Assembly: GCA_964413535.1 (NCBI GenBank)
Contig: CAYPTB010000054.1
Location: forward strand, 124,001 to 188,000
Length of the DNA: 64,000 nt
Direction of reading: 5' to 3'
Origin: CAYPTB01 sp964413535
Lineage (GTDB): Bacteria; Planctomycetota; UBA1135; GCA-002686595
Below are positions 18,303-27,255 of the stretch, one piece after another. Positions within the stretch are counted from its first letter, which is position 1. Each line of letters opens with the position of its first letter. The notes under the pieces were generated by a model. That model saw only the letters and a program-made list of their open reading frames with translations. It did not search any database and was not told the DNA's origin. A program made the translations under genes and the position numbers.

Positions 18303-20237
18303 ATGCCCGCAACCGGACGCTCCCTCGCGCTCGCCCTCGTCCTCGCGCTCGCGTTCGTCGTGCGCTTCGAGGGCCTCGACGCGCGCACGCTGACGCACCC
18401 GGAGTGCTACGTCCCGCTGCTCGACTTCCGCCCGCCGTTCGACTCGCCCGCCCCGCGCGCGACCTTGTGGGAGACGGTCCAGCGCACGATCGACGACGAC
18501 AACCACCCGCCGGCGCAGCTCGTGTTCATGTACGCGTGGAACCGCGCGTTCGGCACGGGGACGGTGGCGCTGCGCTTCCCGTCCGTCGTGTTCGGCGTGC
18601 TGGGCGTCCTGTTCACGTTCCTCCTCGCGCGCCGCACCGACGGCCCGCACCCGGCGCTCCTCGCCGCGCTGCTCCTCGCGCTGAACGGCCTGCACGTCTT
18701 CTGGAGCCAGCACGCGCGCATCTGGGTGCTCGTGACGGCGATCGCCGTCGCGTCCTCCTGGTGCCTGCTGCGCCTCCTCGAGCGCCCGACGCGCGCGCGA
18801 GCCGCGCTCTACGTCCTTGTCTGCGCGCTCGGCCTGTGGACGGAGTACTACTTCTGGATCTTCTTCCTCGGCCACGTCGCCTTCGCGCTCGCCCGCGCGC
18901 TCGCCGCGGGCGACGGATCCGCCGTCGGCCCCGCATTCGAGAGCCGCGCCGCGCGCGTCGCGACGTCCGCGCAAGGCGTCGCCAGCGCGTCCGCGCTCCG
19001 AGCGTCCGCGGCCCTCCAAGCTCCCGGAGCTCCTGGAGCCCCCGTCGCTCCCCCGCCGCTCCTGCGTCTGCAAGCCGCGTCGCTCGTGCTCGCGACGCCG
19101 CTCGCCGTGTTCCTGTGGAGCCACCTGACGCTGCGCCGCCACTTCGTGACGCCGCGCACGCTGCCGCGCCTGGTGGAGGTCGCCGCCGGCGACGGCCTCG
19201 CCGACCTCGGCCTGGCCGAGCACTGGCTCGGCGCAGCCGGCGCGCCCGTGTACTTTGCCGTCGCGGCGCTCGGCCTCGTGCTGCTCCTGCTCGGAGTCCG
19301 GCGCGCGCCCGAGCGCGCCGCAACTGCCTACGTCGGCCACGTCGGCGGCACGGAGCCCAGCGCCGGCGTCGAGATCGCCGCGCACGGAGAGCGTGGAACG
19401 AGCGGCGCTCATCCGTCGCTGCGCGACGTCGCGCCGCGAGGCCTGCTCGCGCTGTGCGCCGCGATCGCCGCGCTCGCGCTCGGCGGGATGTACGCCGCGG
19501 GACTCGCGAAGCCGCACTGGATCGCGGGCGCGCTCTTCCTGCCGTTCGCGGCGCTCGTCCTGTGGCGCGGGGTCGAGCTCGCGTGGCCGCGCGTCGCCCC
19601 GCCCGCCGCCCGCGCGCTCCGCCCGCTCACGGCCTTCCTCGCGCGCGACCTCGTCGCGACCTCCTTCGTCGTCCCGCTCGCCGTCCTCACCGCGCTCTCG
19701 CTCGCGAAGCCCATGCTCGTCGCGCGCGGCCTCCTGATCCTCGCGCCCGCGGCGTCGATCCTCCTCGCGCGCGCCGCGCTCTCCCTGCGCGCCGACGCGC
19801 TGCGCCGCGCGACGGTCGTGCTCCTCGTCCTCGTCGCCGCGCTCTCCGCCCACTGGGGCAAGACGCGCCCCAACGCCCCCGCCGACTTCCGCGCGCTCGG
19901 CCGCGAGCTCGCCCTCCGCACGCGCCCCGGCGAGCCGATCGCCGTGGCGAACCGCTGGTTCGCGCAGCCCGTGCTGTACTACGTCGACCAGGACCGAAAC
20001 CCCGCGACGACGCCCGAGGCGCTCGAGGAACTCCTCGCGCGCGACGCCGGCCCGAAGCGCTTCTGGCTCACGCTCTTCGTCCTCGAGGAGGAGGTGACGA
20101 ACGACCCCGCCGAAGTCGAGCGCATGGACGCGCGCATCGCACAGGAACGCGCGCGGCTCGCGCGGTACGGTTACGAGAGCGAGCAGACCGCGCGAGCCTT
20201 CGGCGGCGCGGCGCTCCGGTTCGTGCGGCGCGAGTAG
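18303..20237 (+). CDS. GT-C superfamily (ArnT/PMT-like) membrane glycosyltransferase
   Basis: The 644-residue protein has an N-terminal helix (residues 7-20) followed by a periplasmic loop containing acidic residues in IDDDNHPPAQ near 63-72. At least ten further hydrophobic helices follow. An acidic first loop followed by HPP is the pattern of lipid-linked-sugar GT-C enzymes of the ArnT/PMT clan. A low-complexity Ala/Pro linker near residues 205-255 separates two membrane blocks, and the last 130 residues form a soluble C-terminal domain. The acceptor and sugar are unknown. The start is at ATG 18303; the ribosome-binding site is weak. Confidence 0.75.
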   Translation: MPATGRSLALALVLALAFVVRFEGLDARTLTHPECYVPLLDFRPPFDSPAPRATLWETVQRTIDDDNHPPAQLVFMYAWNRAFGTGTVALRFPSVVFGVLGVLFTFLLARRTDGPHPALLAALLLALNGLHVFWSQHARIWVLVTAIAVASSWCLLRLLERPTRARAALYVLVCALGLWTEYYFWIFFLGHVAFALARALAAGDGSAVGPAFESRAARVATSAQGVASASALRASAALQAPGAPGAPVAPPPLLRLQAASLVLATPLAVFLWSHLTLRRHFVTPRTLPRLVEVAAGDGLADLGLAEHWLGAAGAPVYFAVAALGLVLLLLGVRRAPERAATAYVGHVGGTEPSAGVEIAAHGERGTSGAHPSLRDVAPRGLLALCAAIAALALGGMYAAGLAKPHWIAGALFLPFAALVLWRGVELAWPRVAPPAARALRPLTAFLARDLVATSFVVPLAVLTALSLAKPMLVARGLLILAPAASILLARAALSLRADALRRATVVLLVLVAALSAHWGKTRPNAPADFRALGRELALRTRPGEPIAVANRWFAQPVLYYVDQDRNPATTPEALEELLARDAGPKRFWLTLFVLEEEVTNDPAEVERMDARIAQERARLARYGYESEQTARAFGGAALRFVRRE

Positions 20238-20604
20238 GAGCGCACTCTCGATCCTGTGGCTCCCAGGCCGCAGCCTCCGGCGTAGCGGGCGAGCCCTCGA
20301 CCCAGTCGCGATGAGCGTCCAGACGGACTCGGCAACGGAACTTGCGACAAGCTCGCGACGGTACTCGCGACACGGAGACGGCCGCACGAGGCGACCTGCG
20401 GTACGACTACTGGGTGTTGCTTCGAGCGCTTGCCAGTGGAACTGGCCGGTGCAGTCAATAGAGTGCCGCCTGACCTGGCACCTGAAGCACGCTCGGTCTT
20501 GAATCGAGGCTCCGGAGCGGGAGCGACCCCGCCATCGGCCTTCGGCGTGAGCGACGAGTCGCTGGGCACCCGCGCCGCCCCACGGAAACGGGCCGACGGG
20601 GCGT
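20238..20604. other. Non-coding gap of about 370 bp before the Fic promoter
   Basis: I see no convincing gene here on either strand. The stretch holds two small inverted repeats: GCCAGT-GGA-ACTGGC near 20430-20445, and GTGCC with GGCAC near 20462-20480. Its base composition is less GC-rich than the neighbouring genes, consistent with acquired DNA around the Fic gene. Confidence 0.4.
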
Positions 20605-20608
20605 ACTG

Positions 20609-20655
20609 TTTTAGATTAACCGTTCAGGCTAAAATTACGGCCGGCCTTGTTTTAG
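20609..20655 (+). promoter_or_regulatory. AT-rich promoter/operator region of the Fic gene
   Basis: TTTTAG at 20609-20614, CTAAAA at 20629-20634 and TTTTAG at 20650-20655 are spaced 20 and 21 bases apart, close to two helical turns. The first two form an inverted repeat. This is the most AT-rich stretch nearby and lies directly before the Fic start at 20668. The Fic protein ends in a winged-helix domain, so autoregulation through these boxes is plausible but unproven. Confidence 0.5.
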
Positions 20656-20667
20656 GCTGCGCCCCTC

Positions 20668-21834
20668 ATGCACCGCCCGCCGCCTGGAGAGTACCGAACC
20701 GTCTCGACAGCGGAGGAGCCCTTCCAGGCATTCGTTCCGGCGCCGCTGCCGCCTCGCCCGCCCGTTGAATGGACGCCGGCCTTGCGGCGGGGCTTCGACG
20801 ACGCGCTGGTGGCCTTGGGGCGACTGGATGCGGTCACGGCGCTCCTGCCCAACGCTGCGCTCTTGCTCTACAGCTTCGTGCGCAAGGAGGCGGTGCTGTC
20901 GAGCCAGATCGAGGGCACGCAGTCCTCGCTCGCCGACTTGCTCTTGTTCGAGATCGACGAGCAGCCCGGCGTGCCGATCGACGACGCGCACGAGGTGAGC
21001 CGCTACCTCGCGGCGATGGATCGCGCGCTCGCCTTGCTGCGCGGTGGCTTGCCGATCTGCATGCGCCTCTTGTCCTCCGCCCACGCCGAGTTGCTCGACC
21101 ATCCCCGAGGTCGTGGCAAGACTCCGGGTGTGGTGCGCCGCAGCCAGGTGTGGGTGGGCGGCACGCGACCGGGGAACGCCGTGTTCGTGCCGCCACCGCC
21201 GGACGCGCTGGGCGACTGCCTGCGTGACCTCGAGCGCTTCCTGAACGACGAGCCCGAGCCCACGACGCCGTTGGTCAAGGCCGCGCTGGCCCACGTGCAG
21301 TTCGAGACGATCCACCCGTTCCTCGACGGCAACGGTCGCATCGGTCGCCTCATGATCGTGCTGCAGCTCGTCGCCGACGGCGTCCTGCGCGAGCCGATGC
21401 TGTATCCGAGCCTGTTCTTCAGGCGGCACCGCCCGCTCTACTACGAGCTGCTCGACGACGTGCGCAAGAGCGGCGACTGGGAGCGCTGGCTCGAGTTCTT
21501 CGCCGAAGGCATCGCGGTGAGCGCGGCCCAGGCGGTCGCGACGGCTCAGAAGCTCTTGGCGCTGGTCGATGCCGACCGCGATCGCATCGCCGGTCTCGGC
21601 CGCGCAGCGGCATCGGCCGTGAAGGTGCATCAGGCATTGCAACGCCAGCCGCTCTCGACGTCGGCGGCCTTGGTCGACGCAACGGGGCTGACACCGGCGA
21701 CGGTGAACAAGACGCTCGTGCACCTGGAGCGGATCGGCGTCGTGAGCGAGCTCACCCAGCGCCAGCGCGGGCGCGTGTTCTCGTATCGGGGCTATGTCGA
21801 AGCGCTGAACGAGGATCTCGGGCTTTCTGCCTGA
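20668..21834 (+). CDS. Fic family protein with C-terminal winged-helix domain (class II Fic)
   Basis: The 388-residue protein contains the canonical catalytic motif HPFLDGNGRIGR at residues 216-227, with intact His216 and Arg227. The inhibitory helix motif SSQIEG at 78-83 fits the (S/T)xxxE(G/N) rule for class II, self-inhibited Fic enzymes. The C-terminal 90 residues form a helix-turn-helix (ALVDATGLTPATVNKTLVHLERIG). The family usually transfers AMP from ATP onto target hydroxyls. Stand-alone Fic-wHTH genes are widespread accessory genes. The AT-rich promoter and lower GC of the flanks suggest horizontal acquisition. Target proteins are unknown. Confidence 0.93.
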   Translation: MHRPPPGEYRTVSTAEEPFQAFVPAPLPPRPPVEWTPALRRGFDDALVALGRLDAVTALLPNAALLLYSFVRKEAVLSSQIEGTQSSLADLLLFEIDEQPGVPIDDAHEVSRYLAAMDRALALLRGGLPICMRLLSSAHAELLDHPRGRGKTPGVVRRSQVWVGGTRPGNAVFVPPPPDALGDCLRDLERFLNDEPEPTTPLVKAALAHVQFETIHPFLDGNGRIGRLMIVLQLVADGVLREPMLYPSLFFRRHRPLYYELLDDVRKSGDWERWLEFFAEGIAVSAAQAVATAQKLLALVDADRDRIAGLGRAAASAVKVHQALQRQPLSTSAALVDATGLTPATVNKTLVHLERIGVVSELTQRQRGRVFSYRGYVEALNEDLGLSA

Positions 21835-21937
21835 GCACGATCGCGGCGGCTGACCGCCGCGGTCGCGCGGTCCGACCTGCACACCGAGCGGTCGACCAAG
21901 GTCCGGTAGACCCCGAACGAGGCCGAATGCACCCATG

Positions 21938-21994
21938 CTGAAGGCTGCCTATCACATGGACGAATCCAAGATCCATGTGAAACGGAGCCTTCAG
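21938..21994. repeat. Long interrupted palindrome downstream of the Fic gene
   Basis: CTGAAGGCT (21938-21946) pairs with AGCCTTCAG (21986-21994). Inside it, CACATGGA (21953-21960) pairs with TCCATGTG (21972-21979) around an 11-base loop. All 17 arm positions match perfectly, separated by 6-base internal gaps. It lies about 100 bases after the Fic stop and faces the end of the pilT gene. It could be a bidirectional terminator or the end of a small transposable element; there is no T-tract. Confidence 0.6.
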
Positions 21995-22096
21995 GATGCC
22001 CGGTAGCCCCGGACCGAAAGCACGACCGAAGTCATGGCTCGGCGTGACGACCGCGGAGCTCAGCATCAGAAGCGTCGGCCGCGCTCTCGCCCGCCC

Positions 22097-23446
22097 CTAC
22101 CCGCGGTTCTTGCGGAACTGCTCGAACGGGTCGGCGACGCCGCCGCCCGGCGGAGGCGTCGGTTGCGCGGTGGGCTGTGGCGGCGTCGGCTGCGCGCGCT
22201 GCGCCGGCGCGTGCGTCGGCGAGGACTGCGCCGGGAACGGCGAGGGCGGCTCCGGTAACTTCGCGCCGCCGTGCATCGGCGTCGCGGCGTGCGGCGTCGG
22301 GCGCGCGGCGGTCGCGGCGGGCCGGCCGGCGGTCGGGGGGTGGGTCGCGGCCTCGCTCGTGAGGTCCGTGGGATCGAAGCTCACGCCCTCCGAGGCGAAG
22401 GCGCTCAGGATGCCGTCCTTGTCGACGGACTTGCGGTAGGCCTCGGTGGGCTCGACCAGCTTCTGATTCACGAGCTCCATGAGCGCGTCGTTCAGGAGGC
22501 GCATGCCGTGCTTGCCGCCGGTCTGGATGGCGGAGGGGATCTGGTGCGTCTTGCCCTCGCGGATGAGCGCGGAGATGCCCTTCGTCACGATCAGGACCTC
22601 GAGCGCGGCGCAGCGGCCCTTCGGCTGCTTCTTGCACAGAGTCTGCGCGACGACGCCCTTGAGCGAGCTCGCGAGCATCGTGCGGATCTGCGCTTGGCGG
22701 TCGGCGGGGAACTGGTCGATGATGCGGTCGACGGTCGAGGCGGCGGTCGTCGTGTGCAGCGTGCCGAAGACCAGGTGGCCGGTCTCGGCCGTCTCGATCG
22801 CGATCTCGATCGTCTCGAGGTCGCGCATCTCGCCCACGAGCACGATGTCGGGATCCTCGCGCAGCGCGGCGCGCAGGGCTTTCTTGAAGGTCTTCGTGTG
22901 CTCACCCACCTCGCGCTGGTTCACGAGGCAGCGCTGGTCCTTGTGCACGAACTCGATCGGGTCCTCGATCGTGATGATGTGGTCGGAGCGCGTCTTGTTG
23001 ATGAAGTCGACCATGGCGGCGAGCGTCGTCGACTTTCCACTCCCCGTCGGGCCGGTCACGACCACGAGGCCTTTCGAGAGCTGGCACAGGTTCAGGATCG
23101 CGTGCGGGAGGCCGAGCTGCTCGGCCGTGAGGATCTCGGACGGGATCACGCGGAACACGCCGCCCGGGCCGCGGTGGTCGCGGAAGAGGTTGCAGCGGAA
23201 GCGCGCGACGCCTGGGAGCTCGTAGGCGAAGTCGCAGTCGCCCGTCGCCTGGTAGTCCGCGTGGAAGCGCTCCGGCGTGATCTCGAACAGGATCGGGAGC
23301 ATGTGCTCGGCCGGCACCTCCGGCGCGCCCTCGACGTCGATCATGTCGCCGTGCAGCCGGAACATGGGCCGCCGCCCCGAGGTCATGTGCAGGTCGGAGG
23401 CCTCGAGGGAGACCATGTTCTGGAAGAGCGAGTCGAGCTTGGCCAT
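22097..23446 (-). CDS. pilT: PilT-type twitching motility ATPase
   Basis: The 449-residue protein has a PAS-like N-terminal domain and a secretion-ATPase core. The core has Walker A GPTGSGKST at residues 132-140, an Asp box ITIEDPIEF, a Walker B DIVLVGEMRD at 200-209 and a His box GHLVFGTLHT at 223-232. The PilT-specific helix appears as ISALIREGKTHQIPSAIQTG. The family drives retraction of type IV pili at the inner membrane. The last 90 residues are a Pro/Ala/Thr-rich tail absent from typical PilT. ATG 23446 is chosen because the family N-terminus begins there (MAKLDSLFQNMV). No other pilus gene is adjacent. Confidence 0.9.
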   Translation of the reverse strand: MAKLDSLFQNMVSLEASDLHMTSGRRPMFRLHGDMIDVEGAPEVPAEHMLPILFEITPERFHADYQATGDCDFAYELPGVARFRCNLFRDHRGPGGVFRVIPSEILTAEQLGLPHAILNLCQLSKGLVVVTGPTGSGKSTTLAAMVDFINKTRSDHIITIEDPIEFVHKDQRCLVNQREVGEHTKTFKKALRAALREDPDIVLVGEMRDLETIEIAIETAETGHLVFGTLHTTTAASTVDRIIDQFPADRQAQIRTMLASSLKGVVAQTLCKKQPKGRCAALEVLIVTKGISALIREGKTHQIPSAIQTGGKHGMRLLNDALMELVNQKLVEPTEAYRKSVDKDGILSAFASEGVSFDPTDLTSEAATHPPTAGRPAATAARPTPHAATPMHGGAKLPEPPSPFPAQSSPTHAPAQRAQPTPPQPTAQPTPPPGGGVADPFEQFRKNRG

Positions 23447-23691
23447 GGCGCGGGAGGCAGCAAGGGGAACGAGGGACGGGAACACGCGTCGGACGCGTCG
23501 CATCCTTTCGTCCCCCGCCCGCGGCGGACTCAAAGAAAGGGCCAGCTCTCCGGCGAGGGGTCCGGGCGAGGCGAAGTTCTTTCCCGCGCCGGCGAAGCCG
23601 CTCGAAGGGGCACTCGACACCCGCGCGTTCCCCCCGAGGCTGGAGCGGATGTCACGCAGGCCTTCCGCGTCAGGGGCGCGTACGACGTCGC

Positions 23692-23720
23692 CGAGTGAGC
23701 TCTCCCGCGCGGCTCACTCG
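23692..23720 (-). terminator. Perfect 9-bp inverted repeat at the end of the HEAT-repeat gene
   Basis: CGAGTGAGC (23692-23700) and GCTCACTCG (23712-23720) flank an 11-base GC-rich loop. One arm contains the stop codon of the HEAT-repeat gene. No T-run follows, so it would be a stable hairpin rather than a classical terminator. Confidence 0.45.
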
Positions 23721-24913
23721 TCCGCGAAGAAGATCATGGTCGCGTCGGAGGGGTAGAGCCCTTCCCAGCCCCCCATCACGACGCGCAGCGCGTGCGACTT
23801 CCCGAGGAACTCAGGCGTGCTCAACGCGTGCAGAGCGACCGAGAGCCCGACGAGCGGCGCCGCGCGGCGCTGCCAGTCCCCGTGCGTCGCGACGCCTCCC
23901 TTCGAAACGTCGCGAGCCAAGGGCCCCAGCGAATCGACGAGGTGCTTCACCAAGGCTTGGATCAGCTCTCCTGCGGTGATCTGCTCGTCGCCGTCGAAAT
24001 CCTCGAAGCGCTTCGGGAGGTCGATCGGAAGCACGGTCTCGTCCTCGCTCATGCCGAACGCGGAGCCCAGGATCCGCCGCAAGCGGCTTCCATCCTCGAG
24101 CAACTGCGGATCGAGGCGGCCGCCGCGATAGGAGCGGGGGATCTTGACGTCCTCGAGCTCGTTCAACTGATTCAAGAGCTCGCTCGTCTCCATCGCGGGG
24201 CTGCAAGCGACGCCGAGCTCTAGGACGAGCTCGCGGGTCGCGCGGCGCAACGCGAAGAACGGCGCCTCGCGCCCCCACGCCTTGGACTCCACGACCTTCT
24301 TCAGGCTCGGCCCCGCTCTTGTCGCCTGGTCGCCGAGGTGCGCGAGCACGGCGAGCGACCAAGCGGAGGCGAAGAGGTCCTGGGGATCCTTGACCGACTT
24401 CCCCAACGGAGACACCGCGGGTTTGCCGATCTCGATCAGCGCGATGGCGGAGAGGAGCTGGAGGTCGCTCGCTTCGCCCGAGAGCCTCTCCACGAGCTTT
24501 GGCGCCGCGCTGCTCGCCGCGGACCCGAGGCCGCCGAGCGCGAAGCACGCAACGGCCCTTCTACCCGCTCCGACCGACTCGTCGCCGACGAGGATCGTGA
24601 GCTTCGCCTTGCTCGCGGAGGCGTTCTCGCCGAGCCCGCGCAGGGCGCGCGCGGCTTGCCAGGCGACGTCGAGCTCGGCCGTGCGCAGGGTCTCGACCAA
24701 GGGCACCACAGCCGGCTTGCCGAGCGCGACGAGCGCCGTGACTGCCTGCTCGAAGTTCTCCGTACCGAGCTCGGCGATGCGGTCGGCGACCTCGTCGCGG
24801 ACGAGGGGCAGCGGAACCGACGCGCCTCCCCGGTTGGCGAGCATCGTGGAGAACGCTCCGCCGTGCGAGGCAAGGGGGAGACAACCGAGAAACGCGAACG
24901 CGAACAAGCTCAT
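23714..24913 (-). CDS. Secreted HEAT-repeat protein with one EF-hand-like loop
   Basis: The 399-residue protein has a short signal peptide (MSLFAFAFLGCLPLASHGGA) and then a series of HEAT/PBS-lyase-like helical repeats (ALGKPAVVPLVETLRT, ALRGLGENA and EIGKPAVSPLGKSV are examples) to about residue 210. A single EF-hand-type calcium loop DFDGDEQITAGE occurs near residue 310, with Asp at positions 1, 3 and 5 and Glu at 12. A GGAAG ribosome-binding site precedes ATG 24913. Secreted HEAT proteins are common in planctomycete genomes; the role is unknown and no partner is obvious. Confidence 0.78.
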   Translation of the reverse strand: MSLFAFAFLGCLPLASHGGAFSTMLANRGGASVPLPLVRDEVADRIAELGTENFEQAVTALVALGKPAVVPLVETLRTAELDVAWQAARALRGLGENASASKAKLTILVGDESVGAGRRAVACFALGGLGSAASSAAPKLVERLSGEASDLQLLSAIALIEIGKPAVSPLGKSVKDPQDLFASAWSLAVLAHLGDQATRAGPSLKKVVESKAWGREAPFFALRRATRELVLELGVACSPAMETSELLNQLNELEDVKIPRSYRGGRLDPQLLEDGSRLRRILGSAFGMSEDETVLPIDLPKRFEDFDGDEQITAGELIQALVKHLVDSLGPLARDVSKGGVATHGDWQRRAAPLVGLSVALHALSTPEFLGKSHALRVVMGGWEGLYPSDATMIFFADE

Positions 24914-25038
24914 GAGTGCTTCCAGTTCGGGCGTGGGGAGCCTACCAGGCGCTTCGCGCGCGCGGCCCGAAAGACGGCGGCGGCATCGCAGGCGACGTCG
25001 GCGTCCCCGATTGGATCGCGCTCCATCGATAGGCGCCG

Positions 25039-25749
25039 TTACGCGAGCGCCTCGGCGAAGAAGGCCTTCATCGACTCCCACGAGCGGCGGTCGGCCTTCG
25101 GCTCGTAGACGGTGCCGAAGGCGCGGTCGTTGGCATCCGGGTTCGTGAAGGCGTGCAGCGTGTGGCCGTACTCGTGGAGCTGCCAGTCGACGCCGGCGGT
25201 CGTGAGCTCCTTCTGGAAGGCCGCGACCTCGGCGCGCGAGACCATCGGGTCGTCGTGGCCGTGCAGCGTGAGGATCTTGGCCGTGATCTTCGCGTTCTTC
25301 ACGCCCGGCGCCGTCAGGAGCGCGTGGAAGCTCACGACGCCGCAGAGCGCCGCGCCCGCGCGCGCGAGGTCGAGCGCGCACAGACCGCCGAAGCAGAAGC
25401 CGATCGCGCCCATCTTCTTCGGGTCGACGCGCGCGTGGCGCTGCGCCGCCTCGAAGCCCGCGAGCAGGCGCTTGCGCAGCGCGCCGCGGTCCTCCATGAG
25501 CGGCGTCATGAGCGCGGCGTTCTCCTCCTTGGTCGTGCCGCGCTTGCCCTTGCCGTAATTGTCGAGCGCGATGCCGACGTACCCGAGCTTCGCGAGCGCG
25601 TGGCACTTCTCGCGCTCGAAGTCGCCGAGCCCGGCCCACGCGTGACAGACGAGCACGGCGGGGAGCTTCCCCGTCTTGGCCTCGTCGTACGCCACGTACC
25701 CCTCGCACGCGAGGCTCCCGTCCCGGTAGTCGATCGTCTCGGTGTGCAT
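25039..25749 (-). CDS. Dienelactone hydrolase family protein
   Basis: This 236-residue alpha/beta hydrolase has the dienelactone hydrolase nucleophile motif GFCFGG with Cys119. The acid is probably Asp167 in GHDDPMV and the base His199 in LHAFTNP. Use of cysteine rather than serine separates this family from ordinary esterases. Members hydrolyse dienelactone in chlorocatechol pathways, but many genomic copies act on unknown esters. It starts at ATG 25749 and is not in an obvious operon. Confidence 0.92.
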   Translation of the reverse strand: MHTETIDYRDGSLACEGYVAYDEAKTGKLPAVLVCHAWAGLGDFEREKCHALAKLGYVGIALDNYGKGKRGTTKEENAALMTPLMEDRGALRKRLLAGFEAAQRHARVDPKKMGAIGFCFGGLCALDLARAGAALCGVVSFHALLTAPGVKNAKITAKILTLHGHDDPMVSRAEVAAFQKELTTAGVDWQLHEYGHTLHAFTNPDANDRAFGTVYEPKADRRSWESMKAFFAEALA

Positions 25750-25894
25750 GGTCGTCCTTCTTCCGCCGTGGGTTGCCTGGGGGGCGAGCGCGTTCCGCTC
25801 GATGTGCGCTCAGCTTGCCCTCGCCGCGGCGGGAGGGAAAGCGACGCTGTGCCGCTCGAGACGCAAGCGGGACGAGCTCGGCGCGCGGAGCGCG

Positions 25895-26890
25895 TCAGTC
25901 GCCCGCACTCGCGCGCCTGCCCGGCTCGAAGCCCTGGTCGCGCAGCCACGCGGCGAAGCGCTGCGCGACGGCGCGGCTCGGGTGCTTGTCGTCGCCCGGC
26001 GTCTCCTGCACGTCGAGGCCGTCGGCGAGCGCGCGCTCGAGGGGCTCGAAGAGGTCGTAGCGCTCGATCCGAAGCTCGTCCGTGATCGCGAGCACGGCCG
26101 CGCGCACGGCGTGTTGGTCCTCCCCCCACTCGCTCGGCGGCGCGAGGGGCGGCAGCACGAGGACCGTGAAGCGCGCGCCCTCTCGCGCCAGCGTGTCGCG
26201 GAAACTGCGCAGGCTCTCCGCCACGACGCCGCGCGAGGACTTCCAGTCGCCCGCGTTCGCGCGCGCGCGGCGGCGCACGAAGGCGCGGTAGAGCGCACTG
26301 TGTCGGTAGAGGAAGGCGTTCGCGCGCTGGTCGCGGTCGTGCGGCGTGTAGACGGCGAGCTTGCCCGGACCCTCCTCGAACACGATGGGCGTCGCGGTGA
26401 AGTCGTTGGGATGGAAGGTGAGCACGACGTGGTCGGGCTCGAGCGCCGCGTTGTAGCGGCGGTAGTAGGCGAGCTCCTGCACCGTGTTGAACGACTCGAC
26501 GCCGGCGTTCCAGTACTCGAAGCGCGCCTCGCCGAAGGTCGCGCGCAACGCGTCGACCAGGAAGCCGCGCGCCGTCACGGAGTCGCCCACGAACAGCAGG
26601 CGCTCCACGCCGTCGGGCGGCTCGGCGCCGTAGGCGTTCAGCCGCGTGCCGAACGGCCCGTACTTCACGCCGTCGAGCCGCGGCCGGAAACCGAACTCGG
26701 GATCGACCTCGAACACCTCGCCCGAGAAGTCGCGCGGCCGCCGCCACGCCTCCACGCGCAGCCGCTCCTCGAGCGAGCTCCCCGGCGCGAGCCGCAGGAG
26801 CAGCTCGACCGCCAACAGCGCGGCGGCGAGACCGAGCGCAGTCGCGAGCACGCGGCGTCCGAGCACGCTCCCCCTTACCTCCCCACCCAC
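25895..26890 (-). CDS. Membrane-anchored SGNH/GDSL hydrolase
   Basis: The 331-residue protein has an N-terminal membrane segment (residues 12-33). An SGNH catalytic core follows, with GDSV and nucleophile Ser104, the HPND block at 160-163, and the DxxH pair in GDDKHPS (Asp300, His303). SGNH enzymes are esterases, often deacetylating polysaccharides or acting on lipids. A segment between the nucleophile and HPND (YWNAGVESFNTVQE) fits the planctomycete-type SGNH proteins. The substrate is unknown. Confidence 0.82.
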   Translation of the reverse strand: MGGEVRGSVLGRRVLATALGLAAALLAVELLLRLAPGSSLEERLRVEAWRRPRDFSGEVFEVDPEFGFRPRLDGVKYGPFGTRLNAYGAEPPDGVERLLFVGDSVTARGFLVDALRATFGEARFEYWNAGVESFNTVQELAYYRRYNAALEPDHVVLTFHPNDFTATPIVFEEGPGKLAVYTPHDRDQRANAFLYRHSALYRAFVRRRARANAGDWKSSRGVVAESLRSFRDTLAREGARFTVLVLPPLAPPSEWGEDQHAVRAAVLAITDELRIERYDLFEPLERALADGLDVQETPGDDKHPSRAVAQRFAAWLRDQGFEPGRRASAGD

Positions 26891-26930
26891 CCGCGCGAGG
26901 CCAGGGTCGCCGGCAAGAGGATATTGGTGT

Positions 26931-27125
26931 TCATGGGCGCTCCGGTCGACTCGGAGCGATGAGCCCGGCGTTGAACTCCCGCTCGAACGCTGCGATCACT
27001 TCAAAGAGCTCGTCGAAACGTGGCGGGGCCTCGAAAAACATGGTCTCGAGCATCGGCGCTGGCCGCGATCGGACCCAGTTCCGCGTCCTCGGTATGCGGT
27101 CGCGGAGAGCTCGGTCGGCGGCCAT
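26931..27125 (-). CDS. Possible small protein, unknown
   Basis: A 64-codon frame starts at ATG 27125 and ends just before the SGNH gene. The C-terminal half (MLETMFFEAPPRFDELFEVI) looks protein-like and helical; the N-terminal half is arginine-rich. There is no recognisable domain and no clear ribosome-binding site. It may be a remnant in recombined DNA rather than a functional gene. Confidence 0.25.
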   Translation of the reverse strand: MAADRALRDRIPRTRNWVRSRPAPMLETMFFEAPPRFDELFEVIAAFEREFNAGLIAPSRPERP

Positions 27126-27230
27126 GGGGTTGTCACAAATGCTGGTCTTTTCTTGTGACCCCGTCCAGCGCAGAAGGGCCCCGCCCGCTGCGGACCACGC
27201 GGGACCGTGAATCCGCACGCCGAGGATCCG

Positions 27231-27255
27231 ATCACTTCCCCACCAGGAAGTGGCA
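27231..27255. repeat. Perfect 25-bp copy of the ychF 3' terminus
   Basis: These 25 bases are identical to 34000-34024, the last codons of ychF plus one flanking base. They include the dyad CACTTCC-CCACCA-GGAAGTG, and the orientation is the same (direct repeat). No similarity continues on either side, so this looks like a recombination core rather than a gene fragment. It marks the left limit of the acquired block on the 3' side of ychF. Confidence 0.8.
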
